A DNA stretch of 64,000 bases from Ruegeria meonggei (GTDB lineage: Bacteria > Pseudomonadota > Alphaproteobacteria > Rhodobacterales > Rhodobacteraceae), in NCBI RefSeq assembly GCF_900172215.1, contig NZ_FWFP01000017.1, positions 27,111 through 91,110 on the forward strand, given 5' to 3'. The position numbers were made by a program, and so were the translations under genes. This document shows positions 1 through 9,320 of the stretch, in pieces (position 1 is the stretch's first letter; each line of letters opens with the position of its first letter). Under the pieces are notes generated by a model that saw nothing but the letters and a program-made list of their open reading frames with translations, made no database searches and was not told the origin of the DNA.

Positions 1-2
1 CC

Positions 3-80
3 GAAGTCAGAAGTTTTGGCGGTACGCTGAATGGTGGGGCCGTGGTGATCAATCTGGAAAACCCGGCACCGGCGTCATGA
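3..80 (+). CDS. C-terminal end of an upstream gene (partial)
   Basis: An open frame enters from the left edge and stops with TGA at 78-80. Its last 25 residues include GGTLNGGAVVINLENPAPAS. Codon choice looks coding (mostly G or C in third position) and the stop lies 41 bases before asnB, so it could be the last part of a gene co-transcribed with asnB. Too little is visible to name a family. A second frame is open from position 2 to about 112 and cannot be excluded. Confidence 0.4.
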   Translation, partial: EVRSFGGTLNGGAVVINLENPAPAS

Positions 81-121
81 CACGAATGGCGGGCCAAAAT
101 CTATGAAGGGAAGCGGATAAC

Positions 122-2026
122 ATGTGCGGGATTTGTGGGATCATGCGGCTGGACCCGAATGCGCCGCGTACTGAGGATGGGTTAATAGAGCGGATGGCCC
201 GCACGCTGCTACATCGCGGACCAAGCGACGATGGCATATGGCTGGACGATCGCGTCGCACTTGGGTTTCGGCGCTTGTCGGTGATCGACCTGTCATATGC
301 GGGGCACCAACCGATGACCAACGAAGATGGCAGTATCGTAATCGTCTTCAATGGCGAGATCTACAATTTCCAGGAACTGAAGGAAAAGTACCGTCTGGAA
401 GAGCGTGGCCACATCTTCAAGTCACGCACCGACACCGAGGTTCTGCTTCACCTTTATGAGGAAATCGGCCTGGACATGATCCCTGAACTGAACGGCATGT
501 ACGCCTTCACGATTTGGGACACCCGGACCGGATCAATGCATCTGGCCCGTGACCGTTACGGGATCAAACCATTTTTTTACCAAAAGGACGGCAGCTATTT
601 CCGGTTCGGATCTGAAATCAAGGCGATCATTGCGGATGACCGGGTTGTGCGTAAGCCGTCAATGCAGGCTCTTCATGACTTTCTGACCTTTAATTATATA
701 CCGGGGACACAGACCGCCTTTGAGGGTGTCCACGAAGTGCCTCCAGGGCATCATATGACTGTCTCTTCTGACGGCGAGATCACCATGAAACGCTATTGGG
801 ATCTGGATTTCACCGTTGATGAAAGCATTACCGAAGATGAGGCTGTTGAACGCTCTTATGCGTTGATGGACAAGGCTCTGCAGCGTCGGTTGATCGCCGA
901 TGTCCCGATCGGCGTGTTCCTGTCCGGAGGCTTGGATTCCAGTACCCTGGTGGCGCTCATGCACAAACATGTGGACGAGCCTATTCACACGTATTCCGTG
1001 GGATTCGAGGATCAGAGTTTCAATGAACTGCCCTATGCAAGGATTGTTGCGGAGACATTTGGCACGATACATCGCGAGGTGACGGTCACCGCCGACATGG
1101 TGCGGGACATGTTGCCCAGATACCTGAGCTTCATTGACGAACCCTACGGCGATGGGTCGGCCATTCCAACGTATTTTGTCAGTGAGCTGGCCAAGGACGA
1201 GGTCGTGGTTGTTCTGTCCGGCGAGGGCGGGGATGAAGCCTTTGCCGGTTATGACACACATGCAGCCTATAACGTATATAAACAGGCGCGACGTATCCCC
1301 GGGTTCATCCGCAATGGCATCATGAAACCGCTGGTGAATTGCCTGCCGGTATCAGATCGGAAGCTGAGCTTTGAGTTCAAGGCGAAACGCTTTCTGGGTG
1401 GGCTGGACCTGCCGCCACACGAGGCGCATCTGTGGTGGCGGACTGTACTGGGCGAGGCGGAAAAGGCCAGCTTGTATGCGGATGGTGCCGTGAATGGCAC
1501 ACCGCTCCAGCCATCTGTCCGGCATTTCACCTCGGCCTATGAACATTGCGGCGCGGAAGAAACCCTGTCGCGGCTGATGTACATAGATTCCACCATCTTT
1601 CTGCCTGATGATTTGATGATCAAGAATGACCGGATGACAATGGCGCATTCGCTTGAGGCGCGGGTTCCCTTTACGGACCCGGAGCTGACCCGATTCCTGG
1701 CTTCGGTTCCGGCGGGTTTGAAGATGAAAAACAGGCGGAAAAAGCACCTGATGCGCCGGGCGATGGCGCAGGATCTGCCCGATGAAATTCTCAACAAAAA
1801 GAAGGTTGGGCTGGAAATGCCCTATTCACGCTGGCTCAAGCACGAGCTTCGCGATCTTATGTTGCAGTATTTGGGACCCGAGAATATCGAGCGGACCGGG
1901 CTGTTCCGGCCGCAGGCCATATCAGCGCTGATTGACGATCATATTGATGGGCGTCGCGATAACGGCCGACCGCTTTGGGGGTTGCTGAACTACATGATGT
2001 GGCACGAGCTTTACATTCAAGCCTAG
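122..2026 (+). CDS. asnB: Asparagine synthase (glutamine-hydrolysing), EPS-locus amidotransferase
   Basis: Class II glutamine amidotransferase fused to an asparagine-synthetase domain, 634 residues, the usual length for AsnB. Cys2 of the MCGICG start is the glutaminase nucleophile. The ATP-pyrophosphatase loop SGGLDSS lies near residue 268. The family moves ammonia from glutamine to an acyl-adenylate, normally of aspartate. Copies in EPS and exosortase loci are often thought to amidate a sugar carboxylate or a surface molecule instead, which is an inference here. The ATG at 122 is fixed by the need for Cys at position 2; GGGAAGCGGATAAC precedes it. Its TAG stop shares the tetranucleotide CTAG with the stop of the convergent GtrA gene. 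Confidence 0.93.
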   Translation: MCGICGIMRLDPNAPRTEDGLIERMARTLLHRGPSDDGIWLDDRVALGFRRLSVIDLSYAGHQPMTNEDGSIVIVFNGEIYNFQELKEKYRLEERGHIFKSRTDTEVLLHLYEEIGLDMIPELNGMYAFTIWDTRTGSMHLARDRYGIKPFFYQKDGSYFRFGSEIKAIIADDRVVRKPSMQALHDFLTFNYIPGTQTAFEGVHEVPPGHHMTVSSDGEITMKRYWDLDFTVDESITEDEAVERSYALMDKALQRRLIADVPIGVFLSGGLDSSTLVALMHKHVDEPIHTYSVGFEDQSFNELPYARIVAETFGTIHREVTVTADMVRDMLPRYLSFIDEPYGDGSAIPTYFVSELAKDEVVVVLSGEGGDEAFAGYDTHAAYNVYKQARRIPGFIRNGIMKPLVNCLPVSDRKLSFEFKAKRFLGGLDLPPHEAHLWWRTVLGEAEKASLYADGAVNGTPLQPSVRHFTSAYEHCGAEETLSRLMYIDSTIFLPDDLMIKNDRMTMAHSLEARVPFTDPELTRFLASVPAGLKMKNRRKKHLMRRAMAQDLPDEILNKKKVGLEMPYSRWLKHELRDLMLQYLGPENIERTGLFRPQAISALIDDHIDGRRDNGRPLWGLLNYMMWHELYIQA

Positions 2027-2427
2027 CCGGGTTTCCGGAACACCCAGAGGGTTGAGATCACATAGCTGACCACAAAGGACACGCCGATTGCCGCCAGCAG
2101 GATTAGCCAGAAAGGCAGCAGCGAAATATAATCCAGTGCCGCAACCACAATAAGCCGCACAATAAGGGAAAACAGAACCGCCAGAAGATACTTCCCGAAA
2201 CCCAGGGCCGAGATGGTTTCCCGGCTGGTATGTTCATAACTGAAGATGTTGTGGCCGCAGTAGTTGACGAATGACCCCAAGATAAAACCGCAGGTCACGG
2301 CAAGAACGTAGGGTGTGCCAAAAAACGACGCGAGTAGAACGGCCAGCAGATAATCTGCGATCATCCCCAGGATGTTGACGCCGAAAAAGCGGAAGAACTG
2401 GCGCTTGTCCCTGAGTTCCGATGCCAT
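2023..2427 (-). CDS. GtrA-family membrane protein
   Basis: Small integral membrane protein of 134 residues with four hydrophobic segments, opening with FFRFFGVNILGMIADYLLA and ending in WVFRKPG, the GtrA/DPMS pattern. The family is thought to help move or use undecaprenyl-phosphate sugars made by GtrB/DPM1-type glycosyltransferases across the inner membrane. A matching DPM1-like GT2 lies at 4679-5650 in the same orientation. The ATG at 2427 is preferred: it follows the upstream stop by one base (TGACATG), suggesting translational coupling. An in-frame TTG at 2442 would overlap the deacetylase. Which sugar is handled cannot be told. Confidence 0.85.
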   Translation of the reverse strand: MASELRDKRQFFRFFGVNILGMIADYLLAVLLASFFGTPYVLAVTCGFILGSFVNYCGHNIFSYEHTSRETISALGFGKYLLAVLFSLIVRLIVVAALDYISLLPFWLILLAAIGVSFVVSYVISTLWVFRKPG

Positions 2428-2428
2428 G

Positions 2429-3175
2429 TCAGCCGACCCCAAGATGCTTACGCGTCATTTGCCGGGCGCGACGCATCGTGCGGCGTATGGCCAGATATGC
2501 ACCGCCCCGGCCCGCCAGATGCTCCTGCCAGCGGGATACATCGGTGAAATAGAACATCTCGAGCCGCGGCAGATCGTGTAGATCATCTCTGGGCCCGGCC
2601 ACGCCCAGCCTTGTACCCACAGAGGTGGTGTAATGCCGGGCGATGCAGCGCCGAACTTCCGGTGACGAAGCGCCATAGGGGGGCGCGAAATGGCGGATGG
2701 GTTGGCCGAGCCGGGCGGCGATGTCCTGACCCGAGCGCACGACCTCTTGTTCCAACGTCTCGGCTGGCAGAGTGGTCAGATCGGGATGGGTGATGCTGTG
2801 ACCCCCAAAAAACACCCCCTCGGCGGCTAGGTGCCCGACCCGATCCCAACTCATCAACGGGCGGCGCGGGGTATTGCAGCCAACCCAGTTTTCCAACTCG
2901 CCCATGCGCCCCGAGGGCAGATATACGATCGGATGAAACCCATGTGTGCGCAGGATCGGCCAGGCGATGGTGTCGAAATCGGAAAACCCGTCATCGAAGG
3001 TAATCACAACTGAACGTGTCTGGGGGGGGGTGGCCATTGCGTCAGGCGAGACAACCGGCAGACCGGAGTCGGCTAATGCCTGCATCTGGGCTGCGAATAT
3101 CTGCGGTGGAATTGATGTCGGTCCCGGCGCGTCGGAAATCGAATGATACATCAGGATTTCAAGCCGGGGCGTCAC
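2429..3175 (-). CDS. Polysaccharide deacetylase (NodB-like)
   Basis: 248 residues with a NodB/CE4 fold. MYHSIS lies near the N-terminus. ITFDDGF near residue 60 supplies the catalytic and metal-binding aspartates. GGHSITHPDL near residue 125 supplies the metal-binding histidines, and APPYG follows near 165. The family removes N- or O-acetyl groups from sugar polymers using a divalent metal. No signal peptide is visible, so it probably acts in the cytoplasm or at the inner face of the membrane, for example on a lipid-linked intermediate. Translation likely starts at GTG 3175, three bases after the TAA of the FAD enzyme, in the same operon. Confidence 0.9.
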   Translation of the reverse strand: MTPRLEILMYHSISDAPGPTSIPPQIFAAQMQALADSGLPVVSPDAMATPPQTRSVVITFDDGFSDFDTIAWPILRTHGFHPIVYLPSGRMGELENWVGCNTPRRPLMSWDRVGHLAAEGVFFGGHSITHPDLTTLPAETLEQEVVRSGQDIAARLGQPIRHFAPPYGASSPEVRRCIARHYTTSVGTRLGVAGPRDDLHDLPRLEMFYFTDVSRWQEHLAGRGGAYLAIRRTMRRARQMTRKHLGVG

Positions 3176-3178
3176 CGC

Positions 3179-4627
3179 TTAATCCTCGACGATATGGGTG
3201 GCAAAGATTTCGCGATAGTCATTCCACTTCGCACGGTCAATCTGCCCATCCGGACCGATACACTCAGCAGCAGCATATGCCATGGCAAATGCGTGATGGG
3301 TGTTGTCATGGGCAAACAGGCCCTGCCGCCCAAAAACCAGAAGCCCCTCAAGTCCCGACAACCACTGATCTACTGTGTCGAACCGGGTCTGATAGTCGAT
3401 ATCATAGACCGGGTACGCATGACCAAGCCTGCGGGTCTCGCAACGGCGCACTGGGACTGTGACTGGCAGACCCAATTGACCCAGCCAGCCGGTGAATTCG
3501 CGGCCCAAATCCTCATCGGGCATGTCCCACCATTTTTCACCAGGGTCGCAGGGCAATTCCGCACACAATACGGTGACACCTTTGGGTTCGGAACTGGCGG
3601 AATAGTTTTTGGGTTCCGACATTCGGCTGATCGGAATCGAAGTTTCGGGAAAGTAATGCGCGTCGAATTCCGTGAACTGGTCGGTTTCAAGGATCAAATA
3701 TAGCAGGATCATGCCGCGGAACCGGATCGTTCGGGCGGCCTCGACCACCGGGGTTGGGGGCTCGTCGATCAGGCGTGTCAGGCCAGTCAGGGGGATGGTC
3801 GACAGGATCAGATCACCGTCCAGCTGTGCTTCGCCGTTCTCATTTTGAACGGTCAACCCGGTTACCCGGTTGCCATTACGTTTGATCCGGGTGATTTCGG
3901 TCTCGAACATGAATTCGGCCCCGTTTTTCCGGGCGCTTTCCAGCATGACGTCTGAAATCTGCCCAAAGCCCTGACGGGGATAGTAGAACCGCCCGGCGGT
4001 TTCACTACGGAGTCCCGGCATCAGGCGCAGCATTTTCATCAGAATCTTGCCAACCGATCCGCTGCCAACCCGACGTTCGGCCAGCGTGACCGCAAGCTTG
4101 TCGGGATCAAGCCCCCAGAGCTTTCGCACATAGGGGAAATAGAAGTTTTCCGAAATCGTAGGCCCCAACCCGTCATACAGCACGGTGGAAAAAGTTGCGG
4201 GCCCTGTGCTTTTCTTGCGGAAAAGTTTCAGCACCATGTCGCCAATCAGAGACAGGGCAAAGGGTTTGGGCAGCCGCATCAGCGCGTCTGTCAGCTTGAG
4301 CGGGAAATGTATCCATTTACCGCCCAGCCGGATCCGCCCGTGCCGGGGACGTAGCAGCAGGTCATCACCCAACAGTTGCTTCACATCGGACAACACTTCG
4401 GGTTCCGCCGCTGGGTGAAACCGGTGAGAACCGTAATCGCAGATCACCCCCTCGATCGGGAACGAGGCCGAGTTGCCGCCGGCCCGGTCCGCGCGTTCGA
4501 TAACGGTTACGCGCGCCTGCCCGCTGCGCGTCAGCGTGTGCGCCGCCGCCAGCCCCGCCGGTCCGGCACCTAGAATAACGATATGGGGCTTGTCCGCGCC
4601 CTTCGTGAATTGGGAAACATCCGTCAC
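3179..4627 (-). CDS. FAD-dependent amine-oxidase/UGM-like oxidoreductase
   Basis: 482 residues with a Rossmann FAD-binding start, VILGAGPAGLAAAHTL at about residues 17-32, followed by an ERADRAGGNSAS segment typical of the protoporphyrinogen-oxidase/amine-oxidase superfamily. Many members of this branch sit in EPS clusters beside DPM1-like glycosyltransferases and resemble UDP-galactopyranose mutase, but their substrate is unknown. The likely start is GTG 4627, preceded by AGAGG nine bases upstream. It belongs to the minus-strand run with the GT2 upstream and the deacetylase downstream. A second, different member of the same superfamily is at 28367-29869. Confidence 0.85.
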   Translation of the reverse strand: MTDVSQFTKGADKPHIVILGAGPAGLAAAHTLTRSGQARVTVIERADRAGGNSASFPIEGVICDYGSHRFHPAAEPEVLSDVKQLLGDDLLLRPRHGRIRLGGKWIHFPLKLTDALMRLPKPFALSLIGDMVLKLFRKKSTGPATFSTVLYDGLGPTISENFYFPYVRKLWGLDPDKLAVTLAERRVGSGSVGKILMKMLRLMPGLRSETAGRFYYPRQGFGQISDVMLESARKNGAEFMFETEITRIKRNGNRVTGLTVQNENGEAQLDGDLILSTIPLTGLTRLIDEPPTPVVEAARTIRFRGMILLYLILETDQFTEFDAHYFPETSIPISRMSEPKNYSASSEPKGVTVLCAELPCDPGEKWWDMPDEDLGREFTGWLGQLGLPVTVPVRRCETRRLGHAYPVYDIDYQTRFDTVDQWLSGLEGLLVFGRQGLFAHDNTHHAFAMAYAAAECIGPDGQIDRAKWNDYREIFATHIVED

Positions 4628-4678
4628 TTGTACTTTTCCTCTTTGCTACAGGCCCGTGCCCCTATAACCCGCACTGGT

Positions 4679-5650
4679 TCAGGGCCTGAGGTGCAACCGC
4701 GAGATCATGTCTGCGATTAATCCCAACGACCAGATCATGATCGCGGCAAGGAATGCGAATATGGTGGTGCCGCTGAGGTTGAGGTATGTCAGGTCGATGA
4801 GGAATTTCACCATACCCAGGACGAAAAACGCCAACCCTAGGGGAATGAACACCCGAAGCGGGTTGAACAATGTGCTGATGCGCAGGATCAGAATGACAAA
4901 ATTGATGAAATCGACCGGCCTGATTTTCGACTTGCCCACCCGCTTGCCATATTCAATCGGCGTATAGATCATCCGCTTGCCGTTCGAGGTCATGCACAGC
5001 GTGATCGTGGTGGTGAACGAGAAATTCTGCGGCAGCAGCGGCAGGAATGGGATCAACTCGGATTTGCGAAACACACGTAGCCCGGAATTGAGGTCGTTGA
5101 TCTTGCGCTCGGCCAGAAACGAGGCGAAAGCGAACAGGAATTTTTTGGCTGGCCGACGCAGCAGCGGCACATTTTTCATTGCCGCGCCGCGGTCACCCAC
5201 GACCATGTCCTGATCCCGGCACATGGCCAGCATGCCCGGCAGATAGCGCGCGGGATAGGTGCTGTCGGCATCAAGGATAGCCACATATTCATACTGCGCC
5301 ATCCGCACCCCGCGTTTGAGACTGGCCCCATACCCGGAGTTGACATCGTTGAAGGTGACGGTGGCGCCGCTAGCCTCGGCCTCGGCGCGGGTGTTATCCT
5401 GGCTGGCATCGTCCACCACGATAATCTCGTAGGGAATACCCAGCGGTTCGAGATGTTCGCGTACATCGTCGACCGTTCCGCGCACGGCGTTTTCTTCGTT
5501 ATATGCAGGGATGACGACGCTCAACTCCATACCGGCGGTATTCTGGTGCGTTGGCCCCTTGGCCGTTGGGTCGACCCTTTCAATCACTTTGTTCATCGAG
5601 GTGAATTCCCCTTGCTTACCCAATTCTTCTGCGCTGTTGTGGTTTTTCAT
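4679..5650 (-). CDS. Glycosyltransferase family 2, DPM1/GtrB-like
   Basis: 323 residues. After a 40-residue polar leader the GT-A fold starts at ELSVVIPAYNEENAV. It has a VVDDAS nucleotide-binding strand and AILDADSTYP with the DxD-type acidic pair. LNSGLRVFRK is the acceptor-side motif common in dolichol/undecaprenyl-phosphate mannosyltransferase relatives. Two hydrophobic segments close the protein (about residues 265-315). The family transfers a sugar from a nucleotide to polyprenyl phosphate or a membrane acceptor at the cytoplasmic face. It is a plausible partner of the GtrA protein at 2023-2427. The long leader makes an internal ATG start (MNKVIERV or MELSVV) possible. Confidence 0.88.
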   Translation of the reverse strand: MKNHNSAEELGKQGEFTSMNKVIERVDPTAKGPTHQNTAGMELSVVIPAYNEENAVRGTVDDVREHLEPLGIPYEIIVVDDASQDNTRAEAEASGATVTFNDVNSGYGASLKRGVRMAQYEYVAILDADSTYPARYLPGMLAMCRDQDMVVGDRGAAMKNVPLLRRPAKKFLFAFASFLAERKINDLNSGLRVFRKSELIPFLPLLPQNFSFTTTITLCMTSNGKRMIYTPIEYGKRVGKSKIRPVDFINFVILILRISTLFNPLRVFIPLGLAFFVLGMVKFLIDLTYLNLSGTTIFAFLAAIMIWSLGLIADMISRLHLRP

Positions 5651-5748
5651 TCGATTTCACCCAAAAGCGTATGCTGAAGCTTAGTCGGTGAATTTGGCTC
5701 AATTCGACTCTTACAGCGTCAGGTTTCGTATCAATTCCTAATTTGTTG

Positions 5749-7278
5749 CTATAATACCGGTCGGCCCAGGCGCCAGATAAGCCGGGTTTCCTTGGTTCCC
5801 AGGTCAGGAAGTGTCAGGATCACCTGATTGTCGGTATGATCAGCCCGCAGCTTTGCTGTTGTAACCAGAACTTCTCCATCCTTCTCGAACCGAACGGTTT
5901 CGGCGGTACTGTCGCCAAGTTGAACGGTGGCCTGGTGTGCGCTGCCATCTGCCTTGAGTTGAAAGCGCATTTGGATTTCTTCACCTGACCGCAATTTCCC
6001 GCGCGTCCAGAGTTGCGCTTCATGTGGCTGAGCGGGGACCCATTGGCGAACCCATTTTTCGTTTATGGGGCCAAAACGATACGCCCCGAGCGCCGCTGTG
6101 CCAATTATGAGCAGAACCATAAGCCATTTTGTAGGTGACATACCCGTCCAGATCCGGCGGGCAACGCCGGATGAAGGTGCTGCACCCGACGGTGCAGGTG
6201 GCAATACGCGGGACGCATAAACTAGTGCGCCGAACAGGGCCGCACCTGTCGACAGCACACCGAAGATCAGCCAAAGCACCCGGGACGCAAACCCGCCCCA
6301 TTGGCCGAAATGCAGGGGGTGAATCATTGCGGTCACTCTGGACCAGAGACTGAGATCTCCGGCCGAAAAGGCGCCGAGCACTTGAAAGGTCGTGGGGTCG
6401 ACAGTCACTGAATTTGCTTTTGCCTCTGCCAGAAGAGCATCGGTTCGTCCTTGAAACTTAATGCCGTCGGTTGTGCGATTCGGTAGCACTATCAGGGTAA
6501 TTTCCAACTCGGGCATGGCAGCGGTTGCCGCAGCGGCAGCGCGGTCCAGATTGGCCCCGCTGAACCCGGCGGGTAGCCGTCCGGCCCGTTCACTTGCCTC
6601 GGCGGCTTTGGGGTAGGTCCCCGACGGAACACCGATTGCGGTGATGAAATAGAAGAGCCCGGTCAGGGTAATGACAATCAGGAACGGCAGAGCCCATAGA
6701 ACCGTCAACCGGTGCAGGCCACCCCACCAACCTCGTGTGCCCATGTGGCGAGGAGGGGGGCGGAAATACCCGCGCCAGAAACGGCGATAGCTGATTAGCC
6801 CGGTGATGATCGAGATCAGTAAAAACACAGATGCGCTGCTGACGAGCAGAACACCCAACCGATGCCCGGTCAACAGGCTGTCATGAATGCCACGGATGAT
6901 TGGGTTCAGCCCCGAAAGCCGAGGGGTAGAGCCCAGTACTTCGGCCGTGACCGGATCTGTCCAGACAAAGACTTCTTCGCCCCAGCGCGTGAAAACAACC
7001 GTGGCATCCCCAATCCATGAGGCTTTGTCCCGCTCAATCCAGCCAGTACTCACATCCGGATAGGCAGCCCGAACGTTGTCATAGATTGCACCGGGTGTAG
7101 CGCTGCGCTGTGTGATGGCAGAGGTAGCACGCATGTCTTTGTGCAGGAAGGCTTCGATTTCGGTGATGAACACCAATGTTGTCCCCGTTGCCAGCATCAG
7201 CAGCAGCAGGACCGACAGGTTCAATCCAATCCACGCATGTAGCCGGAACAGAAAATTGCGCATCTTCCGCGATGTCAT
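5749..7278 (-). CDS. PepSY-associated TM-helix protein
   Basis: 509 residues, integral membrane. The first helix holds RLHAWIGLNLSVLLLLMLATG, the PepSY_TM signature also found in siderophore-linked membrane reductases. A periplasmic PepSY-like part follows. Further helices fall near residues 145-165, 190-215 and 325-350, and one more, followed by a beta-rich tail, lies after about residue 385. Its ATG overlaps the TGA of the pyruvyltransferase gene (ATGA, 7275-7278), so the two are probably translated together. That is unexpected, because these proteins usually sit with iron-uptake genes. It may handle electron transfer or metal loading for an envelope step, but the sequence does not settle this. 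Confidence 0.82.
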   Translation of the reverse strand: MTSRKMRNFLFRLHAWIGLNLSVLLLLMLATGTTLVFITEIEAFLHKDMRATSAITQRSATPGAIYDNVRAAYPDVSTGWIERDKASWIGDATVVFTRWGEEVFVWTDPVTAEVLGSTPRLSGLNPIIRGIHDSLLTGHRLGVLLVSSASVFLLISIITGLISYRRFWRGYFRPPPRHMGTRGWWGGLHRLTVLWALPFLIVITLTGLFYFITAIGVPSGTYPKAAEASERAGRLPAGFSGANLDRAAAAATAAMPELEITLIVLPNRTTDGIKFQGRTDALLAEAKANSVTVDPTTFQVLGAFSAGDLSLWSRVTAMIHPLHFGQWGGFASRVLWLIFGVLSTGAALFGALVYASRVLPPAPSGAAPSSGVARRIWTGMSPTKWLMVLLIIGTAALGAYRFGPINEKWVRQWVPAQPHEAQLWTRGKLRSGEEIQMRFQLKADGSAHQATVQLGDSTAETVRFEKDGEVLVTTAKLRADHTDNQVILTLPDLGTKETRLIWRLGRPVL

Positions 7279-9302
7279 GTGATCCTTTCTGCGGTTCTGG
7301 CGGGGCAGATAGCCTGCAACCGCTCGGACAGCCAGTCGGCGCGCAACTCGTCAATTCTGCGGCAATTTTCCTCGACCCCGGCATCGGTGAGTACGGCGGC
7401 CACCTTGTCCCGCTTTCCGATCCGGTAGTCGATGCCGATCACCGGGCGCCCCTGGCTGAGCGCGAAAATGGCGGCGTGGAAACGCATTGCGATTACCGTA
7501 TCCATTCGGCGCAGAAGAGCGACAACCCCGTCAAGCGACGCATCCGCCTGCCAGATCCGGAAGTCGGTCCCTGGTTCAAGATGTTGCATGATCCGCCAGG
7601 CGCTGCGCAGATCCGACATGCCGAACTGAACCGCATTCATTGGAAAGAACAGGAAACACGGGTCGGTGCCGGTCTGACGGGCATAGTCCATCAGTCCCAG
7701 TGCCAGTTCACGTTCGCAGCGGTCTTCGACGGCGCGGGTGCGCGCGGCCGGGTCGCGACCCGGCTCGGCGGGTGTGAACAGATGCCCGATGGGGCGGATG
7801 TTGATGCCAATCACCGGCCGGCCAGCAGTGCCAGCCAGCAAGGTCGCAATCTGCGCGGGTTCATGGATTGGCAGGCGCGTCAGTGTCTCAGCCCGGGTTT
7901 CCAAATAATCGAACGCCGGGTCGCGGCCAATTTCAATGTCGCACCCACGGATGATCTCGCGGCGGGCATCGTCGCGCACACGGATCGTGATCCGGTCAGC
8001 CAGCTTCACTAGGCGCCGCGCCGTGAATTCCGAAGGCTTGCGGACAAAGGTGCCGGGTCCGATACCTTCCATAACAAACGGTAGACCCCTCTGTTTCGCG
8101 CGGGTGGCGGTTTCCAGATGGCGCACCAGTTGCTTGGGCAAATCGGTCAGCGGGCCACCTGCAAATACGACGCCATCGACCAAAGACAGCGCAACACGGA
8201 TATTGGCGGGCGTATACTCCTGAACTTCGACATCGACCGGAACGTCCAACATGGGGATGAGATGGCGGGTGTGATAAGGACGCTGGGTCATCAAAATCGC
8301 CCGCGTGGTGCCGTGGCGCTTGTGAATCCGGTATAGGACCCCGCCAAGAATGGCAGCATCGCCGATATGCTCGCCCCCATAGGCACCGATCAGCAGCACA
8401 TGTGGCATTCTGGGGTCATCCCCGCCGGGCCGGACCTCAGGCGCAGTACATGCGCGCAAATGTGCGGGTACGCCACATCCCAGAACATCGGTTACATCCG
8501 CAATCCTTGTTTTCAGCACCTGTGCCGCAGCCGGACCGCGACGGTCGTTGAAGCTGGGCCGTAGCAAGGCCGCGCTCAGATTGCCTTGGGTGCGCAACTC
8601 TTCAGAATATCCGGTCTTGCTGTCCAATATACCCCAGGGTGCATCAGCCTCGGGGGCGGGCGTGTCCGACAACGCGCTGCAGAGTCGCCGGAGCGCTGAA
8701 ATGCGGTCGCGCGCAAGATGGTTGATCTCTTCGCCCAGCAGGCGATATGAAACGAAGTCCCAGGCAAACAGCCGGTCATCGCTCTCCAAGTCTGCACCAT
8801 CATCGCCGAGCGCTGAAGTTGGAAGCAAAACCAACGTCACACCGCTGCTTGATGCCAGCGATCCCAGAAATTCAAGGTGATAGACCATGCCAGGCGTCAG
8901 CGGAACCAACCAGCGCACCGCGTGTCCAGCAGCGTGCAGTGCCGCTGTAGTCGTGGTGATCTGCCACAGCCGCCCCGCCTCGCCTAGGACATATCCAGGC
9001 ACATCATCTGTTTCCTTCAATATGAAATCTGTCGTGAAGCCGATATCCTGCGTCTGAGCGAAAGAGGCCAGCTCCACGATGTCATCCGCCGTCATCGTGT
9101 TGTGGTCCAGGCGCAGCGTGACACTGTCCAAATCGCGCCGGTCTGCCAGAACGGATATCAGTGCCTTATTGTCGAAATCTGTGTTGGGAAGGACATTCAG
9201 AGCCAGCTTGTCACCCGGACGGATTGCCCGCAGCCGTGCTGCCATATCTTGGGCCGTCCATGGGTCGTGAAGGATGAGGTCAATAGGAAACGGGGTCATC
9301 AT
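7275..9302 (-). CDS. Polysaccharide pyruvyl transferase with an extra N-terminal domain
   Basis: 675 residues, about twice the length of a stand-alone pyruvyltransferase. The C-terminal half (about residues 305-650) has the family pattern: LLIGAYGGEHIGDAAIL near the start, VFAGGPLTDLP, FVMEGIGPG, and the late block MRFHAAIFALSQGRPVIGIDY. The family adds a ketal pyruvate from phosphoenolpyruvate to EPS sugars. The first about 290 residues form alternating strands and helices (for example HAVRWLVPLTPGMVYHLEF) and have no cysteine cluster; I do not recognise them, though they recall a radical-SAM-like barrel without the iron-sulfur site. The start is one of two adjacent ATGs (9302 or 9299) after AAGGATC. 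Confidence 0.85.
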   Translation of the reverse strand: MMTPFPIDLILHDPWTAQDMAARLRAIRPGDKLALNVLPNTDFDNKALISVLADRRDLDSVTLRLDHNTMTADDIVELASFAQTQDIGFTTDFILKETDDVPGYVLGEAGRLWQITTTTAALHAAGHAVRWLVPLTPGMVYHLEFLGSLASSSGVTLVLLPTSALGDDGADLESDDRLFAWDFVSYRLLGEEINHLARDRISALRRLCSALSDTPAPEADAPWGILDSKTGYSEELRTQGNLSAALLRPSFNDRRGPAAAQVLKTRIADVTDVLGCGVPAHLRACTAPEVRPGGDDPRMPHVLLIGAYGGEHIGDAAILGGVLYRIHKRHGTTRAILMTQRPYHTRHLIPMLDVPVDVEVQEYTPANIRVALSLVDGVVFAGGPLTDLPKQLVRHLETATRAKQRGLPFVMEGIGPGTFVRKPSEFTARRLVKLADRITIRVRDDARREIIRGCDIEIGRDPAFDYLETRAETLTRLPIHEPAQIATLLAGTAGRPVIGINIRPIGHLFTPAEPGRDPAARTRAVEDRCERELALGLMDYARQTGTDPCFLFFPMNAVQFGMSDLRSAWRIMQHLEPGTDFRIWQADASLDGVVALLRRMDTVIAMRFHAAIFALSQGRPVIGIDYRIGKRDKVAAVLTDAGVEENCRRIDELRADWLSERLQAICPARTAERIT

Positions 9303-9320
9303 GATCCTTGCAACATGGCC

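Noticed and set aside
3143..3703. 186-codon plus-strand frame opposite the FAD enzyme
   Set aside because: It is antisense to a gene with clear family motifs and shows no domain.
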